From: Hymenobacter psoromatis
GTDB taxonomy: Bacteria; Bacteroidota; Bacteroidia; Cytophagales; Hymenobacteraceae
NCBI RefSeq assembly: GCF_020012125.1
Contig: NZ_JAIFAG010000001.1
Span: 558,001-622,000, forward strand
Length of the DNA stretch: 64,000 nt
Reading direction: 5' to 3'
Positions 52,329 through 61,064 of this stretch are shown piece after piece. The stretch's first letter is position 1; each line of letters starts with the position of its first letter. The notes beneath the pieces are model-generated. The model was not told the origin of the DNA. It searched no databases and saw only the letters and a program-made list of their open reading frames with translations. The position numbers and the translations under genes were made by a program.

Positions 52329-52546
52329 CTTTTCAACCAGCTAGTTGCCTACCGCCAACTTGTCAAAGTAGCCAGGGCCACTGCGCGCTCGGCGGAGGCT
52401 GTCTCACTCTTGGCAGAGGGGTAGGGCCCTGCCAGTTTAGGGTCGCTGACTCCGCTGCCAGGTCCGCCGGGTTGGTGTCGATGCGCTTGCTTACGCTGCA
52501 TAACTGCTGTTTTAACTCCTGTTCCTCACTTTCCCCCTCACTTGCT

Positions 52547-54703
52547 ATGAAAAACTTTTTGCTGGTTCTATTGCTGCTGAGCAGCGTGGGTGTTGGTGCG
52601 CAGTCGCTACCCGCCACGCCCCAGCGCCCCGTCACCGATACTTATTTTGGGCGGGCCGTGGTAGATAACTACCGCTGGCTCGAAGATACCAAGAGCCCCG
52701 AAGTGCTCGCCTGGTTCAAGGCCCAGGGCGACTACACCAAGCAGACGCTCGACCGGCTGCCGGGCCGCGACAGCCTCATCAGCGCGTTTGTGCGCTACGA
52801 CCGGCTGCGGCCCGCCCGCTACTCCGAAATCAAGAAGCGCGGCAACCGCTACTTCTACCGCAAAACGCTGCCCGCCGAAAAGGTGGGTAAACTCTACCTG
52901 CGCGAAGGCGCTACCGGGGCCGAAACCCTGCTCTTCGACCCCGTGGCCTACGACCCGGCTAAAACTTATTCCATAACGGCCTTCACGCCCAGCAACGATG
53001 GTCAGCGGCTGGTGGTAGGCCTGCAGGAGGGCGGCGCGGAACTGTCCACGCTCCGCATTATGACGGTGGCGACCCAGGCGCTGCTGCCCGAAAGCATCGT
53101 GGCTGTGTCGGGGGGTAGCGTTGATTGGTTACCCACCGATACGGGTTTTCTGTATACCCCCAACAACTCGACCGACCCCAAAGACCCCAAGGGTAACCTC
53201 GATACCAAAGCCCGCCTGCACCGCCTGGGTACGCTGGCCTCAGCCGACCCTGAACTGTTTTCGCGGGCTAAAAATCCGGCCTTTCACATTCGGCCCGATG
53301 AATATCCCTTCCTCTATTTTTCCGATGACCATACCCAGGTCTACGGCGGCCTGGGCTCAGTCGATAACCGGCAAAATGTGTGGGTCGCTACCCCCGCCGA
53401 TTTGGGTAAGCCCACCATTCCCTGGCGGCAGCTGGTCGCTCCCACCGATAGCGTCTACAGCTACCTGAAGCTGGGCCCCAAGCTATACCTCTACAGCGTG
53501 AAAGGTGCTCCCAAGGGCCGGATTCTGGTTACTGACGCGGCCCATCCCAATCCGGCTACGGCTACGGTACTGCTGCCCGAGGGGCCGCGCAATATTACAA
53601 GCATCGTTTCTTCGAAAGATTACTTATTCGTCACGCTCAACGACGGCATCAACGACCACATCCGGCAGTATGACCCGCGCAGCCGCCAGTGGGCCGACGT
53701 ACCGCTGCCCTTTAGTGGTACGGCCCACGTGCAGCCGCTCGATGCGCCCCGCAGCAATGCCGTGCTGGTAGGCATCACCTCCTGGAAGCAGCCCGCCACG
53801 TTCTATGACTACAACCCGGAAAGTAAAAAGCTGGCAATTAGTGCTTTTGAAGTCAAGGCGGAGTACCCCGGCGTGGCCGATTTGGTGGTCGAGGAAGTAG
53901 AAGTGCCCAGCCATGATGGCGCGATGGTGCCGCTCTCCCTCATCTACCGCAAGGGCCTTAAGAAGGATGGCCAGGCAATCTGTTTTATGAATGGCTACGG
54001 GGCCTATGGTATCTCGTCTGTGCCGTATTTCAGCACCCGCTACCTGGCCCTGCTCAACCAAGGCGTAGTGATAGCCGAAACCCATCCGCGCGGCGGTTCA
54101 GAGAAGGGGCAGAAGTGGTACCGCGCCGGCTACCAAACTACCAAGCCCAATACCTGGAAAGATTTCATTGCCTGCGGCGACTACCTGGTGAAGAACGGCT
54201 ACACCAGCCCGAGCCACCTCATCGGGATGGGCACCAGCGCGGGTGGCATCCTCATTGGCCGGGCCATCACCGAGCGGCCCGATTTATTTGCCGCCGCCAT
54301 CAGCAACGTGAGCTGCTCCAACGCGCTGCGCATGGAAAACTCGCCTAATGGCCCCGTCAACGTGCCCGAGTTCGGCTCCGTTAAAGACCCGGTGCAGTGC
54401 CAGGCGCTCTACGAGATGGATGCTTTTCAGCACGTGAAGCCCGGCACGAAGTACCCCGCCGTCCTGTGCGTGGGCGGCATGAACGACCCCCGCGTGATAG
54501 TGTGGCAGCCGGGCAAGCTGGCTGCCGCCTTGCAGGCCGCTACCACCTCCGGCAAGCCCGTTCTGATGCAGGTAAACTACGACAACGGCCACTTTACCGA
54601 AGACAAAGCGGTGACCTTCCGCAACTTCGCCAACATGTACGCTTTCGCGCTCTGGCAGGCTGGCCACCCCAGTTTTCAGCCCGCCACCGTGGCCATTAAG
54701 TAA
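52547..54703 (+). CDS. Prolyl oligopeptidase family serine peptidase
   Basis: A 718-residue secreted S9A peptidase. Signal peptide MKNFLLVLLLLSSVGVGAQ, then the N-terminal part of the fold PVTDTYFGRAVVDNYRWLED, a seven-bladed propeller, and the alpha/beta hydrolase domain with the nucleophile in GMGTSAGGI, Asp in NDPRV and His in NGHF. It cleaves proline-containing peptides in the periplasm. The ATG at 52547 is chosen as the start of the signal peptide. It is an island in the clp locus. Confidence 0.92.
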   Translation: MKNFLLVLLLLSSVGVGAQSLPATPQRPVTDTYFGRAVVDNYRWLEDTKSPEVLAWFKAQGDYTKQTLDRLPGRDSLISAFVRYDRLRPARYSEIKKRGNRYFYRKTLPAEKVGKLYLREGATGAETLLFDPVAYDPAKTYSITAFTPSNDGQRLVVGLQEGGAELSTLRIMTVATQALLPESIVAVSGGSVDWLPTDTGFLYTPNNSTDPKDPKGNLDTKARLHRLGTLASADPELFSRAKNPAFHIRPDEYPFLYFSDDHTQVYGGLGSVDNRQNVWVATPADLGKPTIPWRQLVAPTDSVYSYLKLGPKLYLYSVKGAPKGRILVTDAAHPNPATATVLLPEGPRNITSIVSSKDYLFVTLNDGINDHIRQYDPRSRQWADVPLPFSGTAHVQPLDAPRSNAVLVGITSWKQPATFYDYNPESKKLAISAFEVKAEYPGVADLVVEEVEVPSHDGAMVPLSLIYRKGLKKDGQAICFMNGYGAYGISSVPYFSTRYLALLNQGVVIAETHPRGGSEKGQKWYRAGYQTTKPNTWKDFIACGDYLVKNGYTSPSHLIGMGTSAGGILIGRAITERPDLFAAAISNVSCSNALRMENSPNGPVNVPEFGSVKDPVQCQALYEMDAFQHVKPGTKYPAVLCVGGMNDPRVIVWQPGKLAAALQAATTSGKPVLMQVNYDNGHFTEDKAVTFRNFANMYAFALWQAGHPSFQPATVAIK

Positions 54704-54718
54704 GCGCTTGCTACTCAT

Positions 54719-54754
54719 AAAAAGAGCCCTAACCGGTAGGCCAGGGCTCTTTTT
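54719..54754. terminator. Bidirectional terminator
   Basis: A 12-bp perfect stem (54719-54730 with 54743-54754) starts with five A and ends with five T. It lies between the convergent oligopeptidase and clpP genes. Confidence 0.88.
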
Positions 54755-54798
54755 GTAATTTGCTTGCTCGCCAGCAATACCAGCTAACGCGCCAGTAG

Positions 54799-55509
54799 CT
54801 AGGCGGCCTTAGCCTTCTCCAGTACCTCATCAATCAGCCCGTATTCCTTGGCCTCATCAGCCCGCATCCAATAGTCGCGGTCCGAGTTGTCATGGATTTC
54901 TTGGTAGGTTTTGCCGGTGTGCTGCGCCAGAATGTCATACAGCTCTTTCTTGAGCTTGAGTATCTCACGGGCCGTAATCTCAATGTCCGACGACTGGCCT
55001 TGCGCGCCACCGCTCGGCTGGTGAATCATCACGCGGGCGTGGGGTAGGGCCGAGCGCTTGCCCGCTGCACCGCCGGCTAGTAGCACGGCGCCCATCGAAG
55101 CCGCCAAGCCGGTGCAGATGGTAGCCACATCGGGGTTCACATACTGCATAGTATCATAAATACCCAAACCGGCATACACCGAGCCACCGGGCGAATTGAT
55201 GTAAAGCAGAATGTCCTTCTTCGAGTCGGCCGACTCCAGAAACAGCATCTGCGCCGTCAGGATATTGGCGATATAATCGTCCACGGCCGTGCCCAAGAAA
55301 ATAATCCGGTCCATGATGAGGCGCGAAAACACGTCGATTTCCCGGAAATTCTGCGGACGCTCCTCAATCACCGAGCGGGTCATGTTGGAAGGCATTATCA
55401 GCCCGCCGCGTACCTGGCCTTCGACGTTGTTAATATATTGGTCTACCGCTAAGCCGTTGAGCCCCTGGCCCTTCACGGCAAATTTGCGAAACTCTTGTTT
55501 GTTCAGCAT
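54799..55509 (-). CDS. clpP: ATP-dependent Clp protease proteolytic subunit
   Basis: ClpP forms the proteolytic chamber for ClpX. The 236-residue protein has the N-terminal extension usual in Bacteroidota, then [26 protein letters not shown], the catalytic Ser in [11 protein letters not shown] and His in MIHQPSGG. The third residue, Asp, falls in the following helical region. A terminator lies between it and tig, so it likely has its own promoter. Confidence 0.96.
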   Translation of the reverse strand: MLNKQEFRKFAVKGQGLNGLAVDQYINNVEGQVRGGLIMPSNMTRSVIEERPQNFREIDVFSRLIMDRIIFLGTAVDDYIANILTAQMLFLESADSKKDILLYINSPGGSVYAGLGIYDTMQYVNPDVATICTGLAASMGAVLLAGGAAGKRSALPHARVMIHQPSGGAQGQSSDIEITAREILKLKKELYDILAQHTGKTYQEIHDNSDRDYWMRADEAKEYGLIDEVLEKAKAA

Positions 55510-55601
55510 GAGAAAAAAGTAGGGGGTAGGCCGCGGCCCGCCCGGTTCAAAAGCAAAAGACGGGTAGGGGCCTGAAATGTTGTAAGTATATTGCGGACAA
55601 C

Positions 55602-55634
55602 ATAAAAAAGCCCTTACGCGGGGCGTAAAGGCTT
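55602..55634 (-). terminator. Intrinsic terminator after tig
   Basis: On the minus strand a 12-bp stem with one G-U pair (55608-55619 with 55623-55634) precedes six T. It ends the tig transcript. Confidence 0.8.
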
Positions 55635-55658
55635 CTTAATCTCAACCCAACGGGAGGC

Positions 55659-56993
55659 CTACCCCTCGTTTTGGTTGCGAAATTCTGCGGCCGTTACGGG
55701 CTCATCCGTAACAACAACTTTGCCACGCAGGGCTTCCACTACTTTCTCTGCCAGAATGGCCTCGTATTCCTCCACGTAGTGTTTGCCGTTGTCCTGCTTC
55801 AGGTAGTTATCGGCGAAGCCCGCCATACCCTGGCGCATTTCGTCGGTCATCTGCATACTGCCGCCAAACTGCCCCAGAATCTTGTCCAGCACGCGGTCGC
55901 GAATTTCATCGCGCTCCACCCGCAAGTTCGTGTCTTCCACTACTTTATTGCGAATGAGGCTCCACTTCAGCTCGCGCTCGTAGTCCGAGTAGTGCTGCTC
56001 CACGGTGGCAGCATCGAGCTTGCCCTCGTTGGCGCGCACCAGCCACTTCTTGAAAAATTCGGTCGGAATCTGTATCGGGGTGGCGTCAATCATCGCGTCG
56101 ATGAGGCGGCGGTTCACCAGGTTGTCCGACTCGCGGGTGTAGTTCTCCAGCACCGTTTCGCGCACTTTGGCGTCAAACTCTTCTTTCGAAGTCACCGCCT
56201 CGGGGCCAAATACTTTGTCGAACAGCTCCTGATTATCCTCGGGCGCGGCCGTGCGGTTCACTTTCTCCACTTCCAGCTCGTAATCGCCGGTAGCGCCGCT
56301 GGCTTCTTCTTTGCTCAGCCCCGAGAAGCTGCGGATAGCGCCCGCGTCGTTGCCAAAAGCTTCGCTGAGGTCAAACGTTAGGGTGTCGCCGGCTTTTACG
56401 CCCACGAAGCGCTCCTGGCCACTGGTTACCTTATTAATAGGTAGCAGCACCGTCTGGCCTTCGCCCTCCGCGCCGGCCTTTTTCAGTTTGCCAAACAGGT
56501 AGTCGCTGGCCTCCGAAACCTCCGGGTTGGTAGTTTCGCCGTACTGACGGGTAATCTGCTCGTGCGTTTCGGCCAGGGTCGCGTCGTCGAGCGTCACGGC
56601 CGGACGCTTCAGCTCCACCTGCTTGTCGGCGGGCAGTTCAAAGTCGGGCAGCAGACCCAGCTCAAACTGGAAATCGAATTCCTTGGCCGTGTCGAAGTCC
56701 ACGTCGCTGGGCAGGGGTAGGGGCTCACCCAGAATTTTGACGTTATTCGTCTTCAGGTGCTCATCCACGCTGCGGCCGAGCAGGCGGTTGATTTCATCGG
56801 CCAAGATGCCCTTGCCGTACATTTTGCGCACTAAGCCAGCGGGCACTTTGCCGGGGCGGAAGCCCTTGAACTGCGCCTTTTTGCTGGTTTCCTTGATTTG
56901 CTGCTCCACTGCGTCGCGGTAGTCGGCTTCCTCAAGATGTACGTTCAGCAGCCCGGTCAGCTGCTCCTCATTGCGGTTAAGCGTGATAGTCAA
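55659..56993 (-). CDS. tig: Trigger factor
   Basis: Trigger factor is the ribosome-bound chaperone. The 444-residue protein has the ribosome-docking motif region (QFKGFRPGKVPAGLVRKMYG, variant of GFRxGKxP), a central PPIase-like domain around residues 150-250 (FVGVKAGDTLTFDLSEAFGND) and a long helical C-domain. Family fit is good, although the PPIase part is less conserved. The start at 56993 matches the usual N-terminus ITLNRNEEQ. Confidence 0.94.
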   Translation of the reverse strand: MTITLNRNEEQLTGLLNVHLEEADYRDAVEQQIKETSKKAQFKGFRPGKVPAGLVRKMYGKGILADEINRLLGRSVDEHLKTNNVKILGEPLPLPSDVDFDTAKEFDFQFELGLLPDFELPADKQVELKRPAVTLDDATLAETHEQITRQYGETTNPEVSEASDYLFGKLKKAGAEGEGQTVLLPINKVTSGQERFVGVKAGDTLTFDLSEAFGNDAGAIRSFSGLSKEEASGATGDYELEVEKVNRTAAPEDNQELFDKVFGPEAVTSKEEFDAKVRETVLENYTRESDNLVNRRLIDAMIDATPIQIPTEFFKKWLVRANEGKLDAATVEQHYSDYERELKWSLIRNKVVEDTNLRVERDEIRDRVLDKILGQFGGSMQMTDEMRQGMAGFADNYLKQDNGKHYVEEYEAILAEKVVEALRGKVVVTDEPVTAAEFRNQNEG

Positions 56994-57038
56994 AACGATG
57001 GGAGCAAGCTGCTGCCTGCCAGTCGAAGGTTAAAAAAT

Positions 57039-57124
57039 AAATGTGCTAAATGCACCAATGTGCCGAATATGAAGATGTTATAAATCATTTTCACGTTCAG
57101 GACAATGGTGCATTCAGCACATTT
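57039..57124. repeat. Inverted repeat downstream of tRNA-Leu
   Basis: AAATGTGCTAAATGCACCA (57039-57057) and TGGTGCATTCAGCACATTT (57106-57124) pair at 18 of 19 positions, with a 48-base AT-rich loop. It lies between the tRNA 3' end and tig. Function unknown; it lacks the T-run of a terminator. Confidence 0.7.
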
Positions 57125-57135
57125 TCACATTAGCA

Positions 57136-57220
57136 TGGTGCGGATGGAGGGACTCGAACCCACACACCGTAAGGAACCAGAGCCTAAATCTGGCGCGTCT
57201 ACCAATTTCGCCACATCCGC
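57136..57220 (-). tRNA. tRNA-Leu (anticodon UAG)
   Basis: The minus strand folds as a class II tRNA: acceptor stem GCGGATG/CATCCGC, anticodon stem CCAGA/TCTGG around the loop TTTAGGC (anticodon UAG, reading CUN Leu codons), a long variable arm, and GGTTCGAGTCC as T-arm. CCA is encoded at 57138-57136. Total 85 bases. Confidence 0.95.
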
Positions 57221-57246
57221 GGGGGCAGCCGTTCGCTGCGGGGCCG

Positions 57247-57278
57247 CAAAGGTACTGCGTATCTGGTAGCTTCGCAAA
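57247..57278 (-). promoter_or_regulatory. tRNA-Leu promoter
   Basis: On the minus strand TTTG (57278-57275), a 20-base spacer and TACCTTTG (57254-57247) match the Bacteroidota consensus fully. It is 27 bases upstream of the mature tRNA 5' end. Confidence 0.75.
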
Positions 57279-57390
57279 CGTAAGCCAAGCTTTCGCTGGC
57301 TGGGCGTTGGGCTCACCGGCGACTGACCAGCGAAAGCTTATCCGGCATTCGCGCCACCTTTCCGCTTTCCCGCGTGTTATTTGCGGTACC

Positions 57391-59592
57391 ATGCCTCCCG
57401 TAATTGACCTCGAAGCCGAACGCCAGGAAATCCTGCGCCAGTACCGCCGCCTGCTGCGCACGGCCAAGCCGTATTTGCACGAGGGTGATACTAAGCTGAT
57501 TAAGAAGGCTTTCAATCAAAGCCTGGAAGCGCACAAGGAGATGCGCCGCAAGTCGGGCGAGCCCTATATTCTGCACCCGCTGGCCGTAGCCCAAATCGCG
57601 GTGGAGGAAATCGGCCTTGGTACCACCAGCATTGTGGCCGCGCTGCTACACGATGTAGTAGAAGATACGCCCACCGAAATCTCGGATATCGAGCGCGATT
57701 TTGGCCCCAAAACTGCCCGCATTATCGACGGGCTGACCAAGATTTCGGGTGTTTTCGAGTACGGTTCCAGCGAGCAGGCCGAGAACTTTCGCAAAATGCT
57801 GCTCACACTCAGCGAGGACGTGCGCGTGATTCTCATCAAGCTTGCCGACCGCCTGCACAACATGCGGACCCTAGACTCGATGCCGCGCCACAAGCAGCTC
57901 AAAATTGCCAGCGAAACCATTTACCTCTACGCGCCGCTGGCCCACCGCCTGGGCCTCTACGCCATTAAAACCGAGCTGGAAGACCTGCATCTTAAGTATA
58001 CCGACACCGAGATTTACGCCGAGCTAAAGGGTAAGGTCAAGCAGAGCCAGAGCGCCCGCAACCGCTTTATCAAGGAATTCGTGCACCCCATCGATGAAGA
58101 GCTGAAAGCACAGGGCTTCACTTACGAAATCAAGGGTAGGCCGAAGAGTATCTACTCGATTCTTAAGAAGATGCGTAAGCAGAATATCACTTTCGAGGAG
58201 GTGTATGACCTGTTTGCCATCCGCGTCATTCTGGACGTGCCGCCCGAGCAGGAGAAGGCCGCCTGCTGGCAGGTGTATTCCATTGTCACGGACTTTTATC
58301 AGCCTAACCCCGACCGCCTGCGCGACTGGGTGAGCACGCCTAAGGCCAACGGCTACGAGAGCCTGCACACCACCGTTATGTCGCACCCCGGCCAGTGGGT
58401 CGAGGTGCAAATCCGCTCGCGGCGCATGGATGACATCGCCGAAAAAGGCTACGCCGCGCACTGGAAATACAAGGATACCGGCAGCCTACAACCCGAATCG
58501 ACGCTCGAAGCGTGGGTCAACCGGGTGCGCGAAATGCTGGAAACCAACAATTCGAGCGCGCTCGAATTCATGGATGAGTTTCGCCAAAACCTGTTCGTGA
58601 AGGAGGTCTACACCTTCACGCCCAAGGGCAAGCTCATCATTTTGCCCGATAAGGCCACGGCGCTGGATTTTGCCTTCGATATTCATACCCACATCGGCCT
58701 GCACTGCCTCGGGGCCAAGGTCAACCAGAAGCTGGAGCCCTTTAGCTACCAACTGCGCAACGGCGACCAGGTGGAAATCCTGACCTCGCACAAGCAGCGC
58801 CCTACCCCCGAGTGGCTTACCTACGTGATTACGAGCAAGGCCAAAACCCGCATCAAGGACTTTCTGCGCGAGGACAAGCGCGCCAAGGCCGACGACGGTA
58901 AGTTTATCCTGGAAAAGCGGCTGGAATTGATTGGGGTCGAAAACACGCCCGAGAATTTCCAGCGGCTGCTAGCTTATTTTAACGTCCCTACCCCCCCGGA
59001 ATTCTACTACCGCTTGGCGGTGGGCCAGCTCGACGGCCGCGAAATCCGCGACACGCTCTTCAAGTCGGCCGCGTCGCGCGCCAATTCGGTGCTGGAGCCC
59101 AAGAAATTTGACCACGAAGTGCAGAAAATCCGGGGCGTGCGACCCGATATGCTGGTAGTGGGCGAGCGCACGGACAAGTTTAATCATAGCCTGGCGCGCT
59201 GCTGCAACCCTATTCCGGGCGACGACGTGTTTGGCTTCGAGACCGAATCGGGCCTCATCATTCACCGCACCAGTTGCCACCGGGCCGTCGATTTGATGTC
59301 GAACTACGGCAACCGCATCGTGCGCGCCAAGTGGACCGACCAGCTGGAGCTGGCCTTCCTGGCCGGCATCCGCCTCAAAGGCTCCGACCGGGTAGGGATT
59401 GTGAATGACGTGACGCGCATCATCTCCACTAGCCTTAAAGTCAACATGCGTTCCATCACGGTAGACTCGAACGATGGCTTTTTTGAGGGCCAGATTATGG
59501 TATTCGTCAACGACACCGACCACTTGAACACCCTTATCCAGCGCCTGAGTAAAGTTAATGGCGTGCTGCAAGTAGAGCGGTTTGAATCGTGA
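57391..59592 (+). CDS. Bifunctional (p)ppGpp synthetase/hydrolase
   Basis: A 733-residue RelA/SpoT-family enzyme of the stringent response. It has an HD hydrolase domain (YILHPLAVAQIAVE, ALLHDVVEDT), a synthetase domain (GRPKSIYSILKKM, YESLHTTV), a TGS domain (VYTFTPKGKLIILPDKATALDFAFDIHT) and a C-terminal ACT domain. HD motifs look intact, so both activities are expected. The ATG at 57391 is chosen over a TTG-type upstream extension. It ends overlapping the CHY gene's start. Confidence 0.95.
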   Translation: MPPVIDLEAERQEILRQYRRLLRTAKPYLHEGDTKLIKKAFNQSLEAHKEMRRKSGEPYILHPLAVAQIAVEEIGLGTTSIVAALLHDVVEDTPTEISDIERDFGPKTARIIDGLTKISGVFEYGSSEQAENFRKMLLTLSEDVRVILIKLADRLHNMRTLDSMPRHKQLKIASETIYLYAPLAHRLGLYAIKTELEDLHLKYTDTEIYAELKGKVKQSQSARNRFIKEFVHPIDEELKAQGFTYEIKGRPKSIYSILKKMRKQNITFEEVYDLFAIRVILDVPPEQEKAACWQVYSIVTDFYQPNPDRLRDWVSTPKANGYESLHTTVMSHPGQWVEVQIRSRRMDDIAEKGYAAHWKYKDTGSLQPESTLEAWVNRVREMLETNNSSALEFMDEFRQNLFVKEVYTFTPKGKLIILPDKATALDFAFDIHTHIGLHCLGAKVNQKLEPFSYQLRNGDQVEILTSHKQRPTPEWLTYVITSKAKTRIKDFLREDKRAKADDGKFILEKRLELIGVENTPENFQRLLAYFNVPTPPEFYYRLAVGQLDGREIRDTLFKSAASRANSVLEPKKFDHEVQKIRGVRPDMLVVGERTDKFNHSLARCCNPIPGDDVFGFETESGLIIHRTSCHRAVDLMSNYGNRIVRAKWTDQLELAFLAGIRLKGSDRVGIVNDVTRIISTSLKVNMRSITVDSNDGFFEGQIMVFVNDTDHLNTLIQRLSKVNGVLQVERFES

Positions 59593-59921
59593 GGGAGCCT
59601 ACCCCCTTAATTGTCCACGGTACCGCCGTCAATGCGCGCACGCAGTGCACGCATTGGCACTCCGAGCGCGATATTATTGCCATCAAGTTTAGGTGCTGCG
59701 GTGAGTTCTACGCCTGCTTTGAGTGCCACACCGAGCAGGCCGGCCACCCGGCGCAGACGTGGCCTCGCGCCGAGTTTGAGGCAGCAGCCATCTATTGCGG
59801 CAGCTGTTGTACCACGCTTACCATCAATGCTTACCTGGCCAGCGATAACCAGTGCCCGGCGTGCGCGGCGGCCTTCAACCCCGGTTGCGCCAAGCACTAC
59901 CCGCTTTATTTTGAAATGTAA
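59589..59921 (+). CDS. CHY zinc-finger protein
   Basis: A 110-residue CHY-type zinc-finger protein. Cys/His ligands occur as CTHWHS, CCGEFYACFECH, CGSCC, CPAC and CAKHYP, enough for three metal sites. GTG at 59589 overlaps the rel stop (GTGA), so it is translationally coupled to rel. Eukaryotic CHY proteins are RING ubiquitin ligases; the bacterial role is unknown. Confidence 0.85.
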   Translation: MREPTPLIVHGTAVNARTQCTHWHSERDIIAIKFRCCGEFYACFECHTEQAGHPAQTWPRAEFEAAAIYCGSCCTTLTINAYLASDNQCPACAAAFNPGCAKHYPLYFEM

Positions 59922-59980
59922 ACCTTCGGGCGGGCGTTGAGCTTTATCCTAGCTTTGGTAGTCTTGCTAACTTATCTCTT

Positions 59981-60586
59981 ATGAATACGTCATCCACAAA
60001 CTCTCCGCTGCTTGAGGACGTTGGGCAGGGGGTAGGGGGCTCGTCCGAAACGGGCTACGCCGCCCGGCACGCGCCCAGCGCCGCCAGCCAGGCACCGCTT
60101 AATACCGAACGGCTCGAAGAAGTAAAGAAAATATTCACTGCTCACTTGGAGAATAGAGGCCTGCGCAAAACCGCCGAGCGCTACGCTATTCTGGAGGAGA
60201 TTTACGTTCGCTCCGGCCACTTCGACGTGGAGGAGCTGTACGCCGGTATGAAGGAGCGTAACCTGCAAGTAAGTCGCGCTACCGTCTATAATACCCTCGA
60301 TTTATTGGTGGAGCAGGGCCTCGTGAGCAAGCACCAGTTCGGCCGCAACTTGGCGCAGTACGAGAAAAGCTACGGCTACCGGCAGCACGACCACGTTATT
60401 TGCACCGAATGCCACAAAGTAGTTGAGTTTTGCGACCCGCGTATCCACGGCATCCAAACAATGGTGGGGGACCTGCTCAACTTCCAGATTCTGCATCACT
60501 CCCTAAATTTGTACGGCATTTGTGGCGACTGCCGCGCTAAAGCTGTCGCCAATCCTGCCCCGCGCCCGGCAAACCCGCCTAGATGA
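59981..60586 (+). CDS. Fur-family transcriptional regulator
   Basis: A 201-residue Fur-family repressor. It has an unusually long, poorly conserved N-terminus (about 40 residues), then the winged helix GLRKTAERYAILEEIY, SRATVYNTLDLLVEQGLV, and metal sites H-x-H in YRQHDHVICTECHKV and CGDC. True Fur, PerR or Zur cannot be told apart by eye. It may bind the palindromes upstream of the TonB receptor. Its stop overlaps the STAS gene's ATG by four bases. Confidence 0.88.
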   Translation: MNTSSTNSPLLEDVGQGVGGSSETGYAARHAPSAASQAPLNTERLEEVKKIFTAHLENRGLRKTAERYAILEEIYVRSGHFDVEELYAGMKERNLQVSRATVYNTLDLLVEQGLVSKHQFGRNLAQYEKSYGYRQHDHVICTECHKVVEFCDPRIHGIQTMVGDLLNFQILHHSLNLYGICGDCRAKAVANPAPRPANPPR

Positions 60587-60933
60587 CCATTACCAGCACT
60601 ATCACCGACGGCATCCTCTATCTTACGCTAACCGGCGACCTTCTTGGCAACCCCGATACGCAGCCAGTGCTGGCAGCCGTCAGCGAACATCTCGGCGGGG
60701 CCATCATCTATTGTGCGGTAGACCTGTCGGGTGTCTGCTACATAAATAGCACTGGCATTAGCGTGCTAGTTTCGCACCTTACCAAATTTCGTAGTCGCGG
60801 CGGCGAGTTGGTACTCATTAATCCCGCCGAACAATTCAAGAAAATACTGGCGCTCACTAAGCTAACTAATATCTTTGCTATAGCCACCAGTGGAGCTGCC
60901 GCCCGTCAGCAACTCTTATTAGCTGCCTGCTAG
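60583..60933 (+). CDS. STAS-domain anti-sigma factor antagonist-like protein
   Basis: A 116-residue STAS protein like SpoIIAA/RsbV. DLSGVCYINSTGISVLVS carries the Ser that is phosphorylated in the family, and LTKLTNIFAI the last helix. It lacks a partner anti-sigma kinase nearby. Coupling to a Fur gene by overlap (ATGA) is unusual. A terminator overlaps its end. Confidence 0.85.
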   Translation: MTITSTITDGILYLTLTGDLLGNPDTQPVLAAVSEHLGGAIIYCAVDLSGVCYINSTGISVLVSHLTKFRSRGGELVLINPAEQFKKILALTKLTNIFAIATSGAAARQQLLLAAC

Positions 60934-60947
60934 GCGGCTATTTTTTT
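60921..60947 (+). terminator. Intrinsic terminator overlapping the STAS stop
   Basis: Stem AGCTGCCT/AGGCGGCT (60921-60928 with 60932-60939, one T-G pair), loop GCT, then ATTTTTTT. The TAG stop at 60931-60933 lies at the loop. Confidence 0.75.
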
Positions 60948-61064
60948 GTTATAAAAATTCAATCCCCTCAGCCGCCCTCCAGTTCTCCGGCTCTCTCATC
61001 CTCCAAGTTCAAGGAAGAAGATAGGGTAGGGTAATAGTAAGGAGGGCGTCAAATACACTCTAAA

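Noticed and set aside
52374..52480. GCCACTG and nearby GC-rich hairpins in the peptidase leader, reminiscent of a cobalamin riboswitch
   Set aside because: The other conserved boxes (GGGAAGG and the AGTCAGGAGACCTGCC-type B12 box) are absent, and the gene has no B12 link.
52298..52546. 83-residue N-terminal extension of the prolyl oligopeptidase
   Set aside because: The extension is low complexity and would bury the clear signal peptide at 52547.
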